DNA of 64,000 bases from Paraconexibacter algicola (GTDB lineage: Bacteria > Actinomycetota > Thermoleophilia > Solirubrobacterales > Solirubrobacteraceae). A program made the position numbers and the translations under genes. The stretch covers positions 1,054,001 through 1,118,000 of the forward strand of contig NZ_PYYB01000001.1 of NCBI RefSeq assembly GCF_003044185.1, given 5' to 3'. Below the pieces are notes generated by a model. It made no database searches. It had not been told where the DNA came from and was given only the letters and a program-made list of their open reading frames with translations. Positions 8,469 to 16,741 of the stretch are shown here, piece by piece (position 1 is the stretch's first letter; each line of letters begins with the position of its first letter).

Positions 8469-8897
8469 ATGCCCTCCCCCAACTCCGTCCGGCCCACCCC
8501 CCAGCCGCGGGACCCGCACGCTGTCGCCCGCGAGCGTCTCGCGGCGCGCGCCCGGCGTCTGCGGACGCTCCGCCTGCGGGCGGCCGGCGGAGCGGTGGGC
8601 GTCTTCCTCGCCGCCTGGCTGGCGCTGTTCGTGCCCGCCCAGGGCGCGAGCTCCTCCAGCACCAGCACGCAGGCCGCGAGCCCGGCGACCGGCGCCACCG
8701 ACACCAGCCGCGCCGTCGAGTCCACCACCGGCACCGACGACGGCTGGAGCGACGAGACCTACGACTCGGGCACCACCGAGGACGGCTGGTCCGACGACAC
8801 GGGCACCGACCAGGGCTGGTCCGACGACAGCGGCAGCACCGCGGGTGACTCCTCCGCGTCGGTCCCCGCCGCGCCGATGACCTCGGGGCAGTCGTGA
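8469..8897 (+). CDS. Small single-pass membrane protein with Trp/Asp/Ser-rich exported tail
   Basis: 142 residues from ATG 8469; GTG 8460 is an in-frame alternative. An Arg-rich cytoplasmic start (21-37) is followed by one membrane helix at about 40-55 (GGAVGVFLAAWLALFV). The tail is low complexity, with three related WSD modules (DDGWSDE, EDGWSDD, DQGWSDD). The stop overlaps the ApbE start by four bases. In actinobacterial ApbE/ferric-reductase clusters this position is normally held by a small FMN-binding membrane protein; no FMN_bind domain is visible here, though a TGAT tetrapeptide (74-77) resembles part of the flavinylation motif. Function unknown; a flavin acceptor or redox scaffold role is speculation. 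Confidence 0.7.
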   Translation: MPSPNSVRPTPQPRDPHAVARERLAARARRLRTLRLRAAGGAVGVFLAAWLALFVPAQGASSSSTSTQAASPATGATDTSRAVESTTGTDDGWSDETYDSGTTEDGWSDDTGTDQGWSDDSGSTAGDSSASVPAAPMTSGQS

Positions 8898-9838
8898 GCA
8901 CCGCGACCGCCATCGAGCACGAGCTGCGCATCCCCTGCTTCGGCGGCACCGTCGGCGTCCGCGCCACCGGGGCCGGCGAGCAGGAGGCCGACGCGGCCGT
9001 CGCCCTGGAGCGAGCCCGCGCGCTGCTGCTGGAGATCCACGACCGGCTCACCCGGTTCGAGGACGACAGCGAGCTGTCGCACCTGAACGCCGACCCGCGC
9101 GAGCGGGTGCCCGCCTCGCCGCTGCTGCGCCGCTTCGCCGCCGCGGTCCGCGAGGCCGGTGAGCGCTCCGACGGGCTCGTCGACGCGACCTGCCTGCCCG
9201 CGGTCGAGGCCGCCGGGTACCGCGAGCACCTCGACCCCACGGCCGCGCACGACCCCCGCGCCGCGACCGCACCCACCTGGACCGCCGACGGCGCCTGGCG
9301 CCGCGTCGGCGTCGACGGCGAGCACGTCGTCCGGCCGGTCGGGGTGCGCCTCGACAGCGGCGGGATCGGCAAGGGCCTCGCCGCCGACCTCGCGGGCGAG
9401 CTGCTCGCCGGCCTGCCCGCCTGGGCGGTCGACTGCGGCGGCGACCTGCGGATCGGCGGCAGCGCCCGCGTGCCGCGGTCGATCGCGATCAGCGACCCGT
9501 TCCACCCCGGTGAGACCGTGCACGAGCTGCAGGTCGCGCGCGGCGCGGTCGCCACCAGCGGCACCACCCGCCGCGCCTGGACGACCACCGGGACGCGCGC
9601 GGACGCCCACCACCTCGTCGACCCGCGGACCGGCCGCCCGGCCGACACGGGCGTCGTGCAGGTCACGGCGCTCGCCCCGACGGCGCTCGAGGCGGAGGTC
9701 CGTGCGAAGACCGCGCTGCTGCTCGGCCCCGCCCGCGCGCGTCGCGCGCTGCCGCACGGCGGCGTCGTCGTCACCTCCGGCGGCGACGTGCAGGTCGTCC
9801 CGCGTCCCGTCCGTGTCCGTCTCCCCCGACCCCACTGA
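8894..9838 (+). CDS. apbE: FAD:protein FMN transferase
   Basis: 314-residue ApbE-family enzyme that covalently attaches FMN to Thr/Ser of exported redox proteins. Diagnostic stretches appear in order: LTRFEDDSELSHLN, SDGLVDATCLPAV, RLDSGGIGKGLAADL, VDCGGDLRIGG, VATSGTTRRAW and HHLVDPRTGRPA (Mg/FAD site). No signal peptide or lipobox is seen, so it may act in the cytoplasm or be exported in another way. It is translationally coupled to the upstream small membrane protein (GTGA overlap) and followed four bases later by a ferric-reductase-like membrane protein. Its flavin-acceptor substrate is not obvious in the operon. Confidence 0.93.
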   Translation: MSTATAIEHELRIPCFGGTVGVRATGAGEQEADAAVALERARALLLEIHDRLTRFEDDSELSHLNADPRERVPASPLLRRFAAAVREAGERSDGLVDATCLPAVEAAGYREHLDPTAAHDPRAATAPTWTADGAWRRVGVDGEHVVRPVGVRLDSGGIGKGLAADLAGELLAGLPAWAVDCGGDLRIGGSARVPRSIAISDPFHPGETVHELQVARGAVATSGTTRRAWTTTGTRADAHHLVDPRTGRPADTGVVQVTALAPTALEAEVRAKTALLLGPARARRALPHGGVVVTSGGDVQVVPRPVRVRLPRPH

Positions 9839-9842
9839 GCCC

Positions 9843-10418
9843 ATGGCCTCCACCGACCCCCAGCTCCTCTGGATCACCAGCCGTGCCGCCGGCACCGCCG
9901 CGATCGTCTGCGCCAGCGCCTCCGTCAGCCTCGGGCTGACGATGGGCGGCCGGCTCGCGAGCGGCCCGGGCCGCACCCAGACGTTCAAGACCGTCCACGA
10001 GACGCTCGCGATCGCCACCCTCGTCGCGATCGTCGTGCACGCGGCCGCGCTGCTCTACGACCCGTGGCTGAAGCCCGGCCTCAGCGGCATCCTCGTCCCG
10101 TTCACGATGGACTACCGGCCGCTGTTCACCGGCCTCGGGATCCTCGGCGGCTTCGCGTTCGCCGCGTTCAGCCTCGCCCCGTACGCCAAGAAGCTGCTCG
10201 GCGAGCGCTGGAAGGTCCTGCACCGGTTCACGCTCGTCGCGTGGCTGCTCAGCACCGTCCACGTGATCGGCTCCGGCAGCGACGTCACGGAGCCGTGGTT
10301 CGCCGCGCTGCTCGTGATCTGCATCGCGCCGGTGCTGCTGCTCCTTCTCGCCCGCGTCCACCAGGCGCGCCCCGATCTCTTCGCACCACCCACCAATCCC
10401 CAGCAGGAGGCTCGATGA
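9843..10418 (+). CDS. Ferric reductase-like transmembrane haem protein
   Basis: 191 residues with about five membrane helices: TAAIVCASASVSLGL, TLAIATLVAIVVHAAALL, PLFTGLGILGGFAFAAF, LVAWLLSTVHVIG and ALLVICIAPVLLLLL. Two His pairs spaced 13-14 residues apart on adjacent helices (HETLAIATLVAIVVH and HRFTLVAWLLSTVH) are the bis-haem b ligands of the ferric-reductase-like/cytochrome b superfamily. No FAD/NAD domain is attached, so it probably passes electrons across the membrane to or from a flavinylated partner made by ApbE, which is encoded just upstream. Its stop overlaps the next start in ATGA. Confidence 0.85.
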   Translation: MASTDPQLLWITSRAAGTAAIVCASASVSLGLTMGGRLASGPGRTQTFKTVHETLAIATLVAIVVHAAALLYDPWLKPGLSGILVPFTMDYRPLFTGLGILGGFAFAAFSLAPYAKKLLGERWKVLHRFTLVAWLLSTVHVIGSGSDVTEPWFAALLVICIAPVLLLLLARVHQARPDLFAPPTNPQQEAR

Positions 10419-11236
10419 TCACCCGACGCATCGTCGTCGCAAGCACCGCCGCCGTCGCGCTCGCCGCCGGCGGTGCCGCCGCCGTCGCGGCGACCGTCAA
10501 GGACGACCGCAAGGAGGCCGAGTCACAGGTCCTCTCCGACGCGGCGAAGCGGCTGAACGTCACGCCGTCGGAGCTGAAGGACGCGCTCGGCAAGGCCCAG
10601 GACGCGCAGCTCGACCAGGCCGTCAAGGACGGCAAGCTCACGCAGGCGCAGGCCGACGCGATCAAGAAGCGGCGCGCCGAGGAGGGCACGGTGCTCGGCC
10701 TGCCCGGGCGCGGCCCGCACGGCGGTCCCGGTCGCGGCTTCGGCCCGGGCGGTCCCGGCGGCCCCGGTCACGGCCCCGGTCGCGGACTCGGCCCGCTCGG
10801 CGGCGCCGCCGACGCGGTCGCCAAGGAGCTCGGCCTGACACGCGAGAAGCTGCTGGAGCAGCTGCGCTCCGGCACGACGCTCGCCGCGATCGCCAAGGCG
10901 CAGAACAAGGACCTCGCCGACGTGAAGAAGGCGGCGCGCACCGCGCTGGCCAAGACGCTCGCCGACCAGGTCGCCGACAAGAAGATCACCGACGCGCAGC
11001 GCGACCACGTGCTCGAGGAGTTCGACGAGCACTTCGACGAGTTCGCCTCCGGCCAGGGCGGCCCCGGCCGGTTCTTCGGCCGCGGTCGCGGCCACCACGG
11101 CCCGGGCGGCCCGGGCGGCCCGGGCGGTCCCGCGCCGACGCCGCCGACCGGCCCGTCCGGCCCGGCGACCCCGGACCCGCAGGCGACGCCTGGCTCCTAC
11201 CCCGGCGAGATCGCGCCGGGCGCGAACCCGGCCTGA
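10415..11236 (+). CDS. Secreted helical and Gly/Pro-rich protein of unknown function
   Basis: 273 residues from ATG 10415, with a strong ribosome site (AGGAGG). A signal peptide or anchor (VVASTAAVALAAGGAAAVAA) is followed by a charged helical module (VLSDAAKRLNVTPSELKDALGKA), a Gly/Pro/Arg-rich linker, and a second helical module (VAKELGLTREKLLEQLRSGTTLAAIAKAQ) with similar alternation. A second GGPGG-rich tail ends in a Pro/Thr-rich segment. Similar two-module proteins are common in Solirubrobacterales as uncharacterised secreted proteins. It ends the ApbE operon (4-base overlap with the haem protein), so a link with extracytoplasmic redox chemistry is possible but not shown by any motif. 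Confidence 0.7.
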   Translation: MITRRIVVASTAAVALAAGGAAAVAATVKDDRKEAESQVLSDAAKRLNVTPSELKDALGKAQDAQLDQAVKDGKLTQAQADAIKKRRAEEGTVLGLPGRGPHGGPGRGFGPGGPGGPGHGPGRGLGPLGGAADAVAKELGLTREKLLEQLRSGTTLAAIAKAQNKDLADVKKAARTALAKTLADQVADKKITDAQRDHVLEEFDEHFDEFASGQGGPGRFFGRGRGHHGPGGPGGPGGPAPTPPTGPSGPATPDPQATPGSYPGEIAPGANPA

Positions 11237-11280
11237 GTCACCCGGGCGGTTCTGCGGCGGGAGGCGTAGTCTCCCGCCGC

Positions 11281-11802
11281 ATGCGCCGCCCGCTCGCCCT
11301 GCTCGCCACCGTCGCGCTCGTGCCGCTCGGCCTCGCCGGCTGCGGCGAGGCGACCGTCGACGCGGACAAGATCGAGTCGGAGATCCGCACGGGCTTCGAG
11401 TCCCAGGTCCCCGGGGCGAAGGTCGCGTCGATCGACTGCGACGAGGACATCCCCGGCACGAAGGGCTCCCGGGGCGCGTGCCGCATGACCCGTGACGGCG
11501 ACGTGCGCCTGCTCGTGTCCGTGACGGTCACCAGCGAGGAGGACGACGGCCGCATCCGCTGGCAGGTCACGTCGGCGAACATCCCCGGCAGCTCGCTGGA
11601 GCAGCGGGCCGCCGAGGCGCTCGAGCGGCAGGTCGGCAGCGCACCCGACCTCGTCTCCTGCCCCGACCGCGTCGACCTGAAGGCCGGCGCGACCGTGCGC
11701 TGCGACGTGACGGTCGACGCCCAGACCTACGGCGCGACGGTGACCTTCACCGACGCCGACGGAGCGTTCGACATCAAGGTGGACGACCGCCCGCGGACCT
11801 GA
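11281..11802 (+). CDS. DUF4333-domain lipoprotein
   Basis: 173-residue exported lipoprotein with signal peptide LLATVALVPLGLAGC and lipobox LAGC (Cys21). The C-terminal half (RQVGSAPDLVSCPDRVDLKAGATVRC ... DVTVDAQTYGATVTF, read as two pieces) is a DUF4333 domain with its paired cysteines, well known from mycobacterial lipoproteins. The N-terminal half, with ASIDCDEDIPG and GACRMTRDGD, looks like a diverged second copy with its own Cys pair. Role unknown; probably attached to the outer face of the membrane. TAGTCT lies eight bases before the ATG with no ribosome site, so it is likely leaderless. Confidence 0.82.
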   Translation: MRRPLALLATVALVPLGLAGCGEATVDADKIESEIRTGFESQVPGAKVASIDCDEDIPGTKGSRGACRMTRDGDVRLLVSVTVTSEEDDGRIRWQVTSANIPGSSLEQRAAEALERQVGSAPDLVSCPDRVDLKAGATVRCDVTVDAQTYGATVTFTDADGAFDIKVDDRPRT

Positions 11803-11828
11803 CCGGCCGGGGGCGGTACGGTCGCGGC

Positions 11829-12872
11829 ATGGCCCGCGACCTGAAGCTCGCCCTGCAGACCGGCTACTGGGGCTCCGGCCCGCCGCACGGCGTCGAGGAG
11901 TCGATCGCCGAGGCGGAGCGGCTCGGCTTCCACTCGATCTGGACGGCGGAGTCCTACGGCTCCGACGTCCTGACCCCGCTCGCCTGGTGGGGGTCGCGCA
12001 CCGAGCGCGTGCAGCTCGGCACCGCGATCATGCAGATGAGCGCGCGCCGCCCGGCGGCCGCCGCGATGGCGGCGATCACCATGGACCACCTCAGCGGCGG
12101 ACGGTTCATCCTCGGGCTCGGCGTGTCCGGGCCGCAGGTCGTGGAGGGCTGGTACGGGGAGCCGTTCGCCAAGCCGCTCGCCCGCACGCGCGAGTACGTG
12201 TCGATCCTGCGGGAGATCTGGGCGCGGCGCGGACCGGTCACCTTCGAGGGGGACCACTACACGCTCGGCCTGCCCGGCCCGTCCGGGCTCGGCAAGCCGC
12301 TGAAGTCGACCGTGCACCCGCTGCGCGAGGACATCCCGATCTACCTCGCCGCGGAGGGCCCGAAGAACGTCGCGCTCGCCGCCGAGCTGTGCGACGGCTG
12401 GCTCGCGCTGTTCTACTCGCCGCACGCCGAGGACCTGTACCTCCCCAACCTCCAGGAGGGATGGGCCCGGGAGGGCGCCCGTCGCTCGCGCGAGGACTTC
12501 GAGGTCGCCGCCACCGTGCCGGTCATCGTGCACGACGACGTCGAGCAGGCCGCCGACCTGCTGCGCCCGATGTACGCCCTGTACTTCGGTGGCATGGGCG
12601 CGAAGACGAAGAACTTCCACGCCAACGTGCCGATCCGGATGGGCTACGAGGCGGTCGTCGACGAGGTCCAGTCCCTGTACCTGGAGGGGAAGAAGACCGA
12701 GGCGGCGGCCGCGATCCCGACCGCGCTCGTCGAGCAGATGGCGCTGATCGGGCCCGCCGACAAGATCCGCCACGACCTCGAGGCGTGGCGCGACTCGGTC
12801 GTCACGACGCTGATGATCAGCGGCGACGCCGCGACGATCCGCCGGGCCGCGGAGGTCGTGCTCGACGCGTAG
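11829..12872 (+). CDS. LLM-class (luciferase-like) F420-dependent oxidoreductase
   Basis: 347-residue TIM-barrel oxidoreductase of the luciferase-like monooxygenase class. The N-terminus (LALQTGYWGSGPPHG, AERLGFHSIWTAE) and the core LGTAIMQMSARRPAAAAMAA, LSGGRFILGLGVSGPQVVEGWYG are typical of F420-using actinobacterial members. It likely oxidises or reduces an unidentified substrate with coenzyme F420 (possibly FMN). TACGGT lies six bases before the ATG, so the transcript is probably leaderless. It follows the lipoprotein by 26 bases on the same strand but has its own promoter element. Confidence 0.87.
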   Translation: MARDLKLALQTGYWGSGPPHGVEESIAEAERLGFHSIWTAESYGSDVLTPLAWWGSRTERVQLGTAIMQMSARRPAAAAMAAITMDHLSGGRFILGLGVSGPQVVEGWYGEPFAKPLARTREYVSILREIWARRGPVTFEGDHYTLGLPGPSGLGKPLKSTVHPLREDIPIYLAAEGPKNVALAAELCDGWLALFYSPHAEDLYLPNLQEGWAREGARRSREDFEVAATVPVIVHDDVEQAADLLRPMYALYFGGMGAKTKNFHANVPIRMGYEAVVDEVQSLYLEGKKTEAAAAIPTALVEQMALIGPADKIRHDLEAWRDSVVTTLMISGDAATIRRAAEVVLDA

Positions 12873-12884
12873 TCGCGCGGCGCG

Positions 12885-13628
12885 TCAGGCGCGGCGGTGG
12901 CCGATGACGCGGATCTCGACGTCGTCGCGCAGCCGCCAGTCCTCCCCGACCTCGCCGGCGTGGTGGAACGGGATCGTCTCGGCGGTCCGCCAGTCCGCCA
13001 GCCGCGCGGCGAGGTCGTCGAGGATCGCGTGGCGGTCCTCGTCCTGCACGAACGCGACCGCGTTGGCCACGAGCGCGGGCAGCACGCCGAACCCGGTGTA
13101 GCCGAGCACGCCGTTCTGCAGCGGCCACAGCACGATCTCGACGTCGCCCACCAGGCCGTCGGGCGCGAGCATCCCCGGCCACGCGTTCGTCGTCGTGACG
13201 AGCATCGCGCGCTTGCCGGCGAAGCCGCCCTCGGCGTAGCGGCGACCGCCGCCGTAGGCGACGTCCTTGACGAGCACGCGGTCGAACCAGCCCTTGAGGA
13301 TCGCCGGGACCGAGAACCACCACAGCGGGAAGACGAGGACGACGAGGTCGGCGGCGCGGAGCTTCTCGACCTCGGCGGCGACGTCGTCGCAGAGCGTGTC
13401 GGTGCGCACGGCGTGCTGCTGCTCGCGGTCGTACCAGAGCCGGTGGTCGAAGCGGCGGTTGGAGAACTCCTCGCCGCGGGCCACCGGGTCGAAGCCCATC
13501 GCGTAGAGGTCCGAGACCGCGACCTCCATGCCCTGGGCCTGTAGCTCGGCGACCGCCCGGTCGCGCAGCGCCGCGCCGAACGACGTCGGCTCGGGGTTGG
13601 CGTAGACGACGAGGGCGCGCTCGGGCAT
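12885..13628 (-). CDS. NAD(P)H:quinone oxidoreductase-like flavoprotein
   Basis: 247-residue flavodoxin-fold protein of the NQO1/MdaB/KefF family. It begins RALVVYANPEPTSFGAAL, a typical FMN/FAD phosphate loop; VVLVFPLWWFSVPAILKGWFDRV is the central family signature, and GGGRRYAEGGFAGKRAMLVTTT follows. It probably performs two-electron reduction of quinones in the cytoplasm. ATG 13628 is chosen because AGGA/CAGGAT lies seven bases upstream; ATG 13637 would add three residues. It converges with the LLM gene (12-base gap). A near-palindrome upstream at 13652-13669 may be a quinone- or redox-responsive operator. Confidence 0.85.
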   Translation of the reverse strand: MPERALVVYANPEPTSFGAALRDRAVAELQAQGMEVAVSDLYAMGFDPVARGEEFSNRRFDHRLWYDREQQHAVRTDTLCDDVAAEVEKLRAADLVVLVFPLWWFSVPAILKGWFDRVLVKDVAYGGGRRYAEGGFAGKRAMLVTTTNAWPGMLAPDGLVGDVEIVLWPLQNGVLGYTGFGVLPALVANAVAFVQDEDRHAILDDLAARLADWRTAETIPFHHAGEVGEDWRLRDDVEIRVIGHRRA

Positions 13629-13651
13629 GGCCCGCATCCTGCCAAACGGAC

Positions 13652-13669
13652 GGTGTGTCCGAACACGCC
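13652..13669. promoter_or_regulatory. Near-palindrome upstream of quinone reductase-like gene
   Basis: GGTGTGTCCGAACACGCC, an imperfect inverted repeat (GTGT/ACAC core, extended with one mismatch), 24 bases upstream of the ATG at 13628. This is a candidate operator or part of the promoter. Confidence 0.35.
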
Positions 13670-13672
13670 GGT

Positions 13673-13706
13673 GCGCCCGGGTCCCCGACGATCGGGGCCC
13701 GGGCGC
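13673..13706 (-). terminator. Terminator hairpin after the acyl-CoA oxidase/dehydrogenase gene
   Basis: GCGCCCGGG (13673-13681) pairs with CCCGGGCGC (13698-13706), and CCCCG with CGGGG inside, with one bulged T. It lies ten bases past the stop codon at 13716 on the minus strand. Confidence 0.6.
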
Positions 13707-13715
13707 CGGGTGGTC

Positions 13716-15650
13716 CTACGGGAGCGCGATCGGCGCGGCGAGCACCTCGTCCGGGATGCCGAACGCGTCGACGAGCTCGCGCGCCTGCTCGCGCACGTCC
13801 ATGCAGAGCAGGTTCACCTCGGTGGTGATGCGCTTGGAGCGCTGCGTGGTGAGCCGGCCGTGCTCGAGGTACCAGCCGCGGTCGGCCTCGATCGTGCTCA
13901 GCGCGTACAGGTCGCAGAGCTGGCCGAGGGCCTCCTTGAGCTGCGGGTCCTCGCAGCGGTCGATGCCGGCGACGAACGCGTCGAACACCTTGCGCTCGAC
14001 GTGTGCGCGAGCGGTGTGAATGACGTGGTCCTGGCAGAAGTTGAAGACGCGGAACGGGTCGAACCCGTTGTCGATCCCCGACTTCAGCCGCCGGGCGACG
14101 CTCGCGAGGATGTGCTCCTCGCGCCAGCGCAGCAGCTCGCCCTGGTAGCCGCGGTCGCGCAGCTCGCGCTCGTCGTCGGAGGCGGGCAGCACGTCGACCA
14201 GCGCGCCGATCAGCTGGCGGGCGAGCGACTTCTCGACGACCGTCTCGACGACCTGGCCGGCCACGAAGCGCACGAGCGCGGGCTGGTCCATCGACGCGAA
14301 CTGGTCCTTGTAGTCGGTCAGCAGGCCCTTGGCGACGAGCTGGTAGAGGATCCAGTTGTCGCCCTCGAACGTCGTGAAGACGTCGGTGTCGGCCTTCAGC
14401 GCCGCGAAGCGGTTCTCGGCGAGGTAGCCGAAGCCGCCGCACGCCTCGCGGGACTGCTGGATCGTCTCGGTCGCGTGCCAGGTGGTGATCGCCTTCAGCC
14501 CGGCCGCGTAGGACTCGAGCTCGCGCTGGTCGCGCTCGGAGAACTCGCCGCCGCTGAACGCGACGTGGAGCTTCGCGGCGACCTCCTCCTGCGCGAAGTG
14601 CAGCGCGTAGCTCTTGGCGAGCAGCGGCAGCAGCCGGCGCTGGTGGGTGCGGTAGTCGAGCAGGAGCGTCTCGCTCTCGCCGCCGGGCGGGCCGAACTGG
14701 CGGCGCTTGAGCCCGTGCCGGACGGCGATGGTCAGCGCGTTCTTCGCCGCGTTGCCGGCGGCGCCGCCGACGCACACGCGCCCCTGGATCAGGGTGCCGA
14801 TCATCGTGAAGAAGCGACGGTTCGGGTTCTCGATGTCGCTCTCGTAGACGCCCTCGGGGGTGACGTCGGCGTAGCGGTTGAGCAGCGCCTCGCGCGGGAT
14901 CCGCACGTGGTCGAAGGAGAGCATCCCGTTGTCGACCCCGTTGAGGCCGATCTTCTCGCCGCAGTCCTCGATCGTGACGCCGGGCAGCGGCGTGCCGTCC
15001 GCGTCGCGCAGCGGCACGATGAACGCGTGGACGCCGGGCTTCTCGGTCCCGACGATCAGCTGCGCGAACACCGCGGCGATGCGCCCGTGCACGGCGGCGT
15101 TGCCGATGTAGTGCTTCGTCGCCGCCCGGTCGGGCGTGTTGATGACGAACTCGTCGGTCTTCGGGTCGTAGGTGGCGGTCGTGCCGAGCGACTGGACGTC
15201 GGAGCCGTGCCCGATCTCGGTCATCGCGAAGCAGCCGGGCAGGTCGGCCCGGATCGTCTGCTCGAGGTAGAGGTCGTGGTGGCGCTTGGTGCCGAGGTGC
15301 AGCAGCGCGCCGCCCCACAGGCCGAACTGCACGCCGCACTTCACGAGCAGCGACAGGTCGCCGTGCGCGAGCGTCTCGAACGCCGCGATCGACGCGCCCA
15401 CGTCGCCGCCCCCGCCGTACTCGACGGGGAAGCCCATGCCCGTCTGGCCCTCGGCGGCCAGCATCCGCATGCGCTCGAGCACCAGCTCGCGGTACTCGTC
15501 GGTCGGCAGCCCCTGCACCGGTGCGTGCTCGGGCTGCGAGAGGATCCGCCGGGTCAGCTCGCGCACCTCGCGGTACGGACCGTCGAGGTAGCGGCGCAGC
15601 GCGTCCGCGTCGAGCGAGATCGCGGCGGGCCGGTAGGAGGTGGAGGCCAT
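13716..15650 (-). CDS. Acyl-CoA oxidase/dehydrogenase family protein (long form)
   Basis: 644-residue FAD enzyme for alpha,beta-dehydrogenation of acyl-CoA. The N-terminal helical domain carries LAHGDLSLLVKCGVQFGLWGG; the FAD/acyl-CoA beta domain shows CFAMTEIGHGSDVQSLGTTA; the C-terminal domain shows the EACGGFGYLAENR and FEGDNWILYQL motifs of acyl-CoA oxidases (ACOX), and the extra ~150-residue tail also matches ACOX length rather than the ~380 residues of ordinary dehydrogenases. Whether O2 or ETF is the electron acceptor is not determinable. It belongs to beta-oxidation or related degradation. It starts about 60 bases downstream of the epoxide-hydrolase-like stop, possibly in one transcript, and a terminator follows. 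Confidence 0.9.
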   Translation of the reverse strand: MASTSYRPAAISLDADALRRYLDGPYREVRELTRRILSQPEHAPVQGLPTDEYRELVLERMRMLAAEGQTGMGFPVEYGGGGDVGASIAAFETLAHGDLSLLVKCGVQFGLWGGALLHLGTKRHHDLYLEQTIRADLPGCFAMTEIGHGSDVQSLGTTATYDPKTDEFVINTPDRAATKHYIGNAAVHGRIAAVFAQLIVGTEKPGVHAFIVPLRDADGTPLPGVTIEDCGEKIGLNGVDNGMLSFDHVRIPREALLNRYADVTPEGVYESDIENPNRRFFTMIGTLIQGRVCVGGAAGNAAKNALTIAVRHGLKRRQFGPPGGESETLLLDYRTHQRRLLPLLAKSYALHFAQEEVAAKLHVAFSGGEFSERDQRELESYAAGLKAITTWHATETIQQSREACGGFGYLAENRFAALKADTDVFTTFEGDNWILYQLVAKGLLTDYKDQFASMDQPALVRFVAGQVVETVVEKSLARQLIGALVDVLPASDDERELRDRGYQGELLRWREEHILASVARRLKSGIDNGFDPFRVFNFCQDHVIHTARAHVERKVFDAFVAGIDRCEDPQLKEALGQLCDLYALSTIEADRGWYLEHGRLTTQRSKRITTEVNLLCMDVREQARELVDAFGIPDEVLAAPIALP

Positions 15651-15710
15651 GCCCCAGATACGGCGCTGCGCGCTCGCGGGGACTTCCCGCGCGCGCGCGT
15701 GTGCGTCATC

Positions 15711-16598
15711 TCACGGAGCGTCGGGCGCGAACAGCGCGAGCACCTCGGCGCGCACGAGGTCCGGGCGCTCGTCGGCGATGAAGTGCCCGGCGCCCGGGAC
15801 GAGCTTCAGCCGGTAGTCGTCGGCCCGGGCGGTCTCGGCGGCGGCGAGCGACGCGTCGATCGCCGTGTCCCGGTCGCCGAACAGCGTGACGGTCGGCACG
15901 GTCGAGCGGCGCTGCTCGGGCTCGCGGCCCAGGCGCGGCAGCTCGTGCAGCAGGAAGGTGCGGTAGGTCGCCTGCCCGGTGCGGGCGCAGACCGGGTCGC
16001 GGAAGCGGTCGACGAACACGGCGGCGTCGGCGGGCCCGAACGCCTCCCGGTTCTTCACCGCGATCCGGAACAGCAGGTGGAGGAAGCCGGTGCGCTGCTG
16101 CAGCGGACGGCCGAACGCGGCCATCACGGGCTGGTAGAGCAGGAAGCGCCAGAGATGCGGGGCGAGCGTCCTCGGCGTGTTCCACGGGTGCGCGATGTTC
16201 AGCGCCAGGTACGCCGTGAACCGCTGCGGGGCTCCGAGCACGAGCAGGTGCCCGATGTAGCCGCCCCAGTCGTGGCCGACGAGGCCGACCCGCTCGAGGC
16301 CCAGCGCGTCGAGCAGCGCGAGCAGGTCCTGGGCGACCTCCTCCTTCTCCCAGCGGTGCGGGGCCGGGCCCGACCAGCCGTAGCCGGGCAGGTCGGGGGC
16401 GATGATCCGCAGCCCGGCGGGCGGGTCGGCGAGCAGGTCGCGGTAGCCGAGGTGGTGCTGCGGCCAGCCGTGCAGGCACAGGATCGGCAGGCCGTCCGGG
16501 TCGCCGGCCTCGGTCACGTGGAAGCGCACGCCGCGCGCGTCGACGTAGGAGCGGCGGACGCCGTCGATCGGCGGCGGGACGGGGACGGTGCCGGGCAT
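15711..16598 (-). CDS. Epoxide hydrolase-like alpha/beta hydrolase
   Basis: 295 residues. Catalytic features of the epoxide hydrolase/haloalkane dehalogenase branch are present: oxyanion motif CLHGWPQHHLGYRDL, nucleophile elbow VGHDWGGY (Asp), acid region VTLFGDRDTAIDAS and catalytic His in PGAGHFIADE. The Asp nucleophile excludes an ordinary Ser esterase. HGWP fits epoxide hydrolases better than the HGEPTW of the dehalogenase encoded at 28499. TAGATT lies six bases before the ATG with no ribosome site, so it is likely leaderless and heads a unit that may include the downstream acyl-CoA oxidase. Confidence 0.87.
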   Translation of the reverse strand: MPGTVPVPPPIDGVRRSYVDARGVRFHVTEAGDPDGLPILCLHGWPQHHLGYRDLLADPPAGLRIIAPDLPGYGWSGPAPHRWEKEEVAQDLLALLDALGLERVGLVGHDWGGYIGHLLVLGAPQRFTAYLALNIAHPWNTPRTLAPHLWRFLLYQPVMAAFGRPLQQRTGFLHLLFRIAVKNREAFGPADAAVFVDRFRDPVCARTGQATYRTFLLHELPRLGREPEQRRSTVPTVTLFGDRDTAIDASLAAAETARADDYRLKLVPGAGHFIADERPDLVRAEVLALFAPDAP

Positions 16599-16741
16599 GG
16601 CGGCAATCTACAGGCGCGTAGGTTCCTCGGGGCGGGCGGGATGACCGGGGCGTGACCCGGCACCTGCTTGCGCGCGGGGCCGGCGGCGAGGAAACTTCGA
16701 CAGTCGGCGCACTCCGACCACGTCCCACCCCCGAGGTCCCC

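Noticed and set aside
8439-8469. ACACC ... GGTGT inverted pair before the flavin operon as an operator
   Set aside because: Five-base arms with a long spacer; the neighbouring 16-bp palindrome is the better candidate.
10690-10800. Gly/Pro-coding short repeats, possible CRISPR-like or satellite array
   Set aside because: Irregular GGTCCCGG/GGCCC units without constant spacer length; explained by the Gly/Pro-rich linker of the secreted protein.
13653-16655. Open frame of 1000 codons on the plus strand
   Set aside because: Antisense to the acyl-CoA oxidase and epoxide hydrolase-like genes, which have full motif sets; its product is Arg/Val/Glu-rich noise as expected from high-GC antisense frames.
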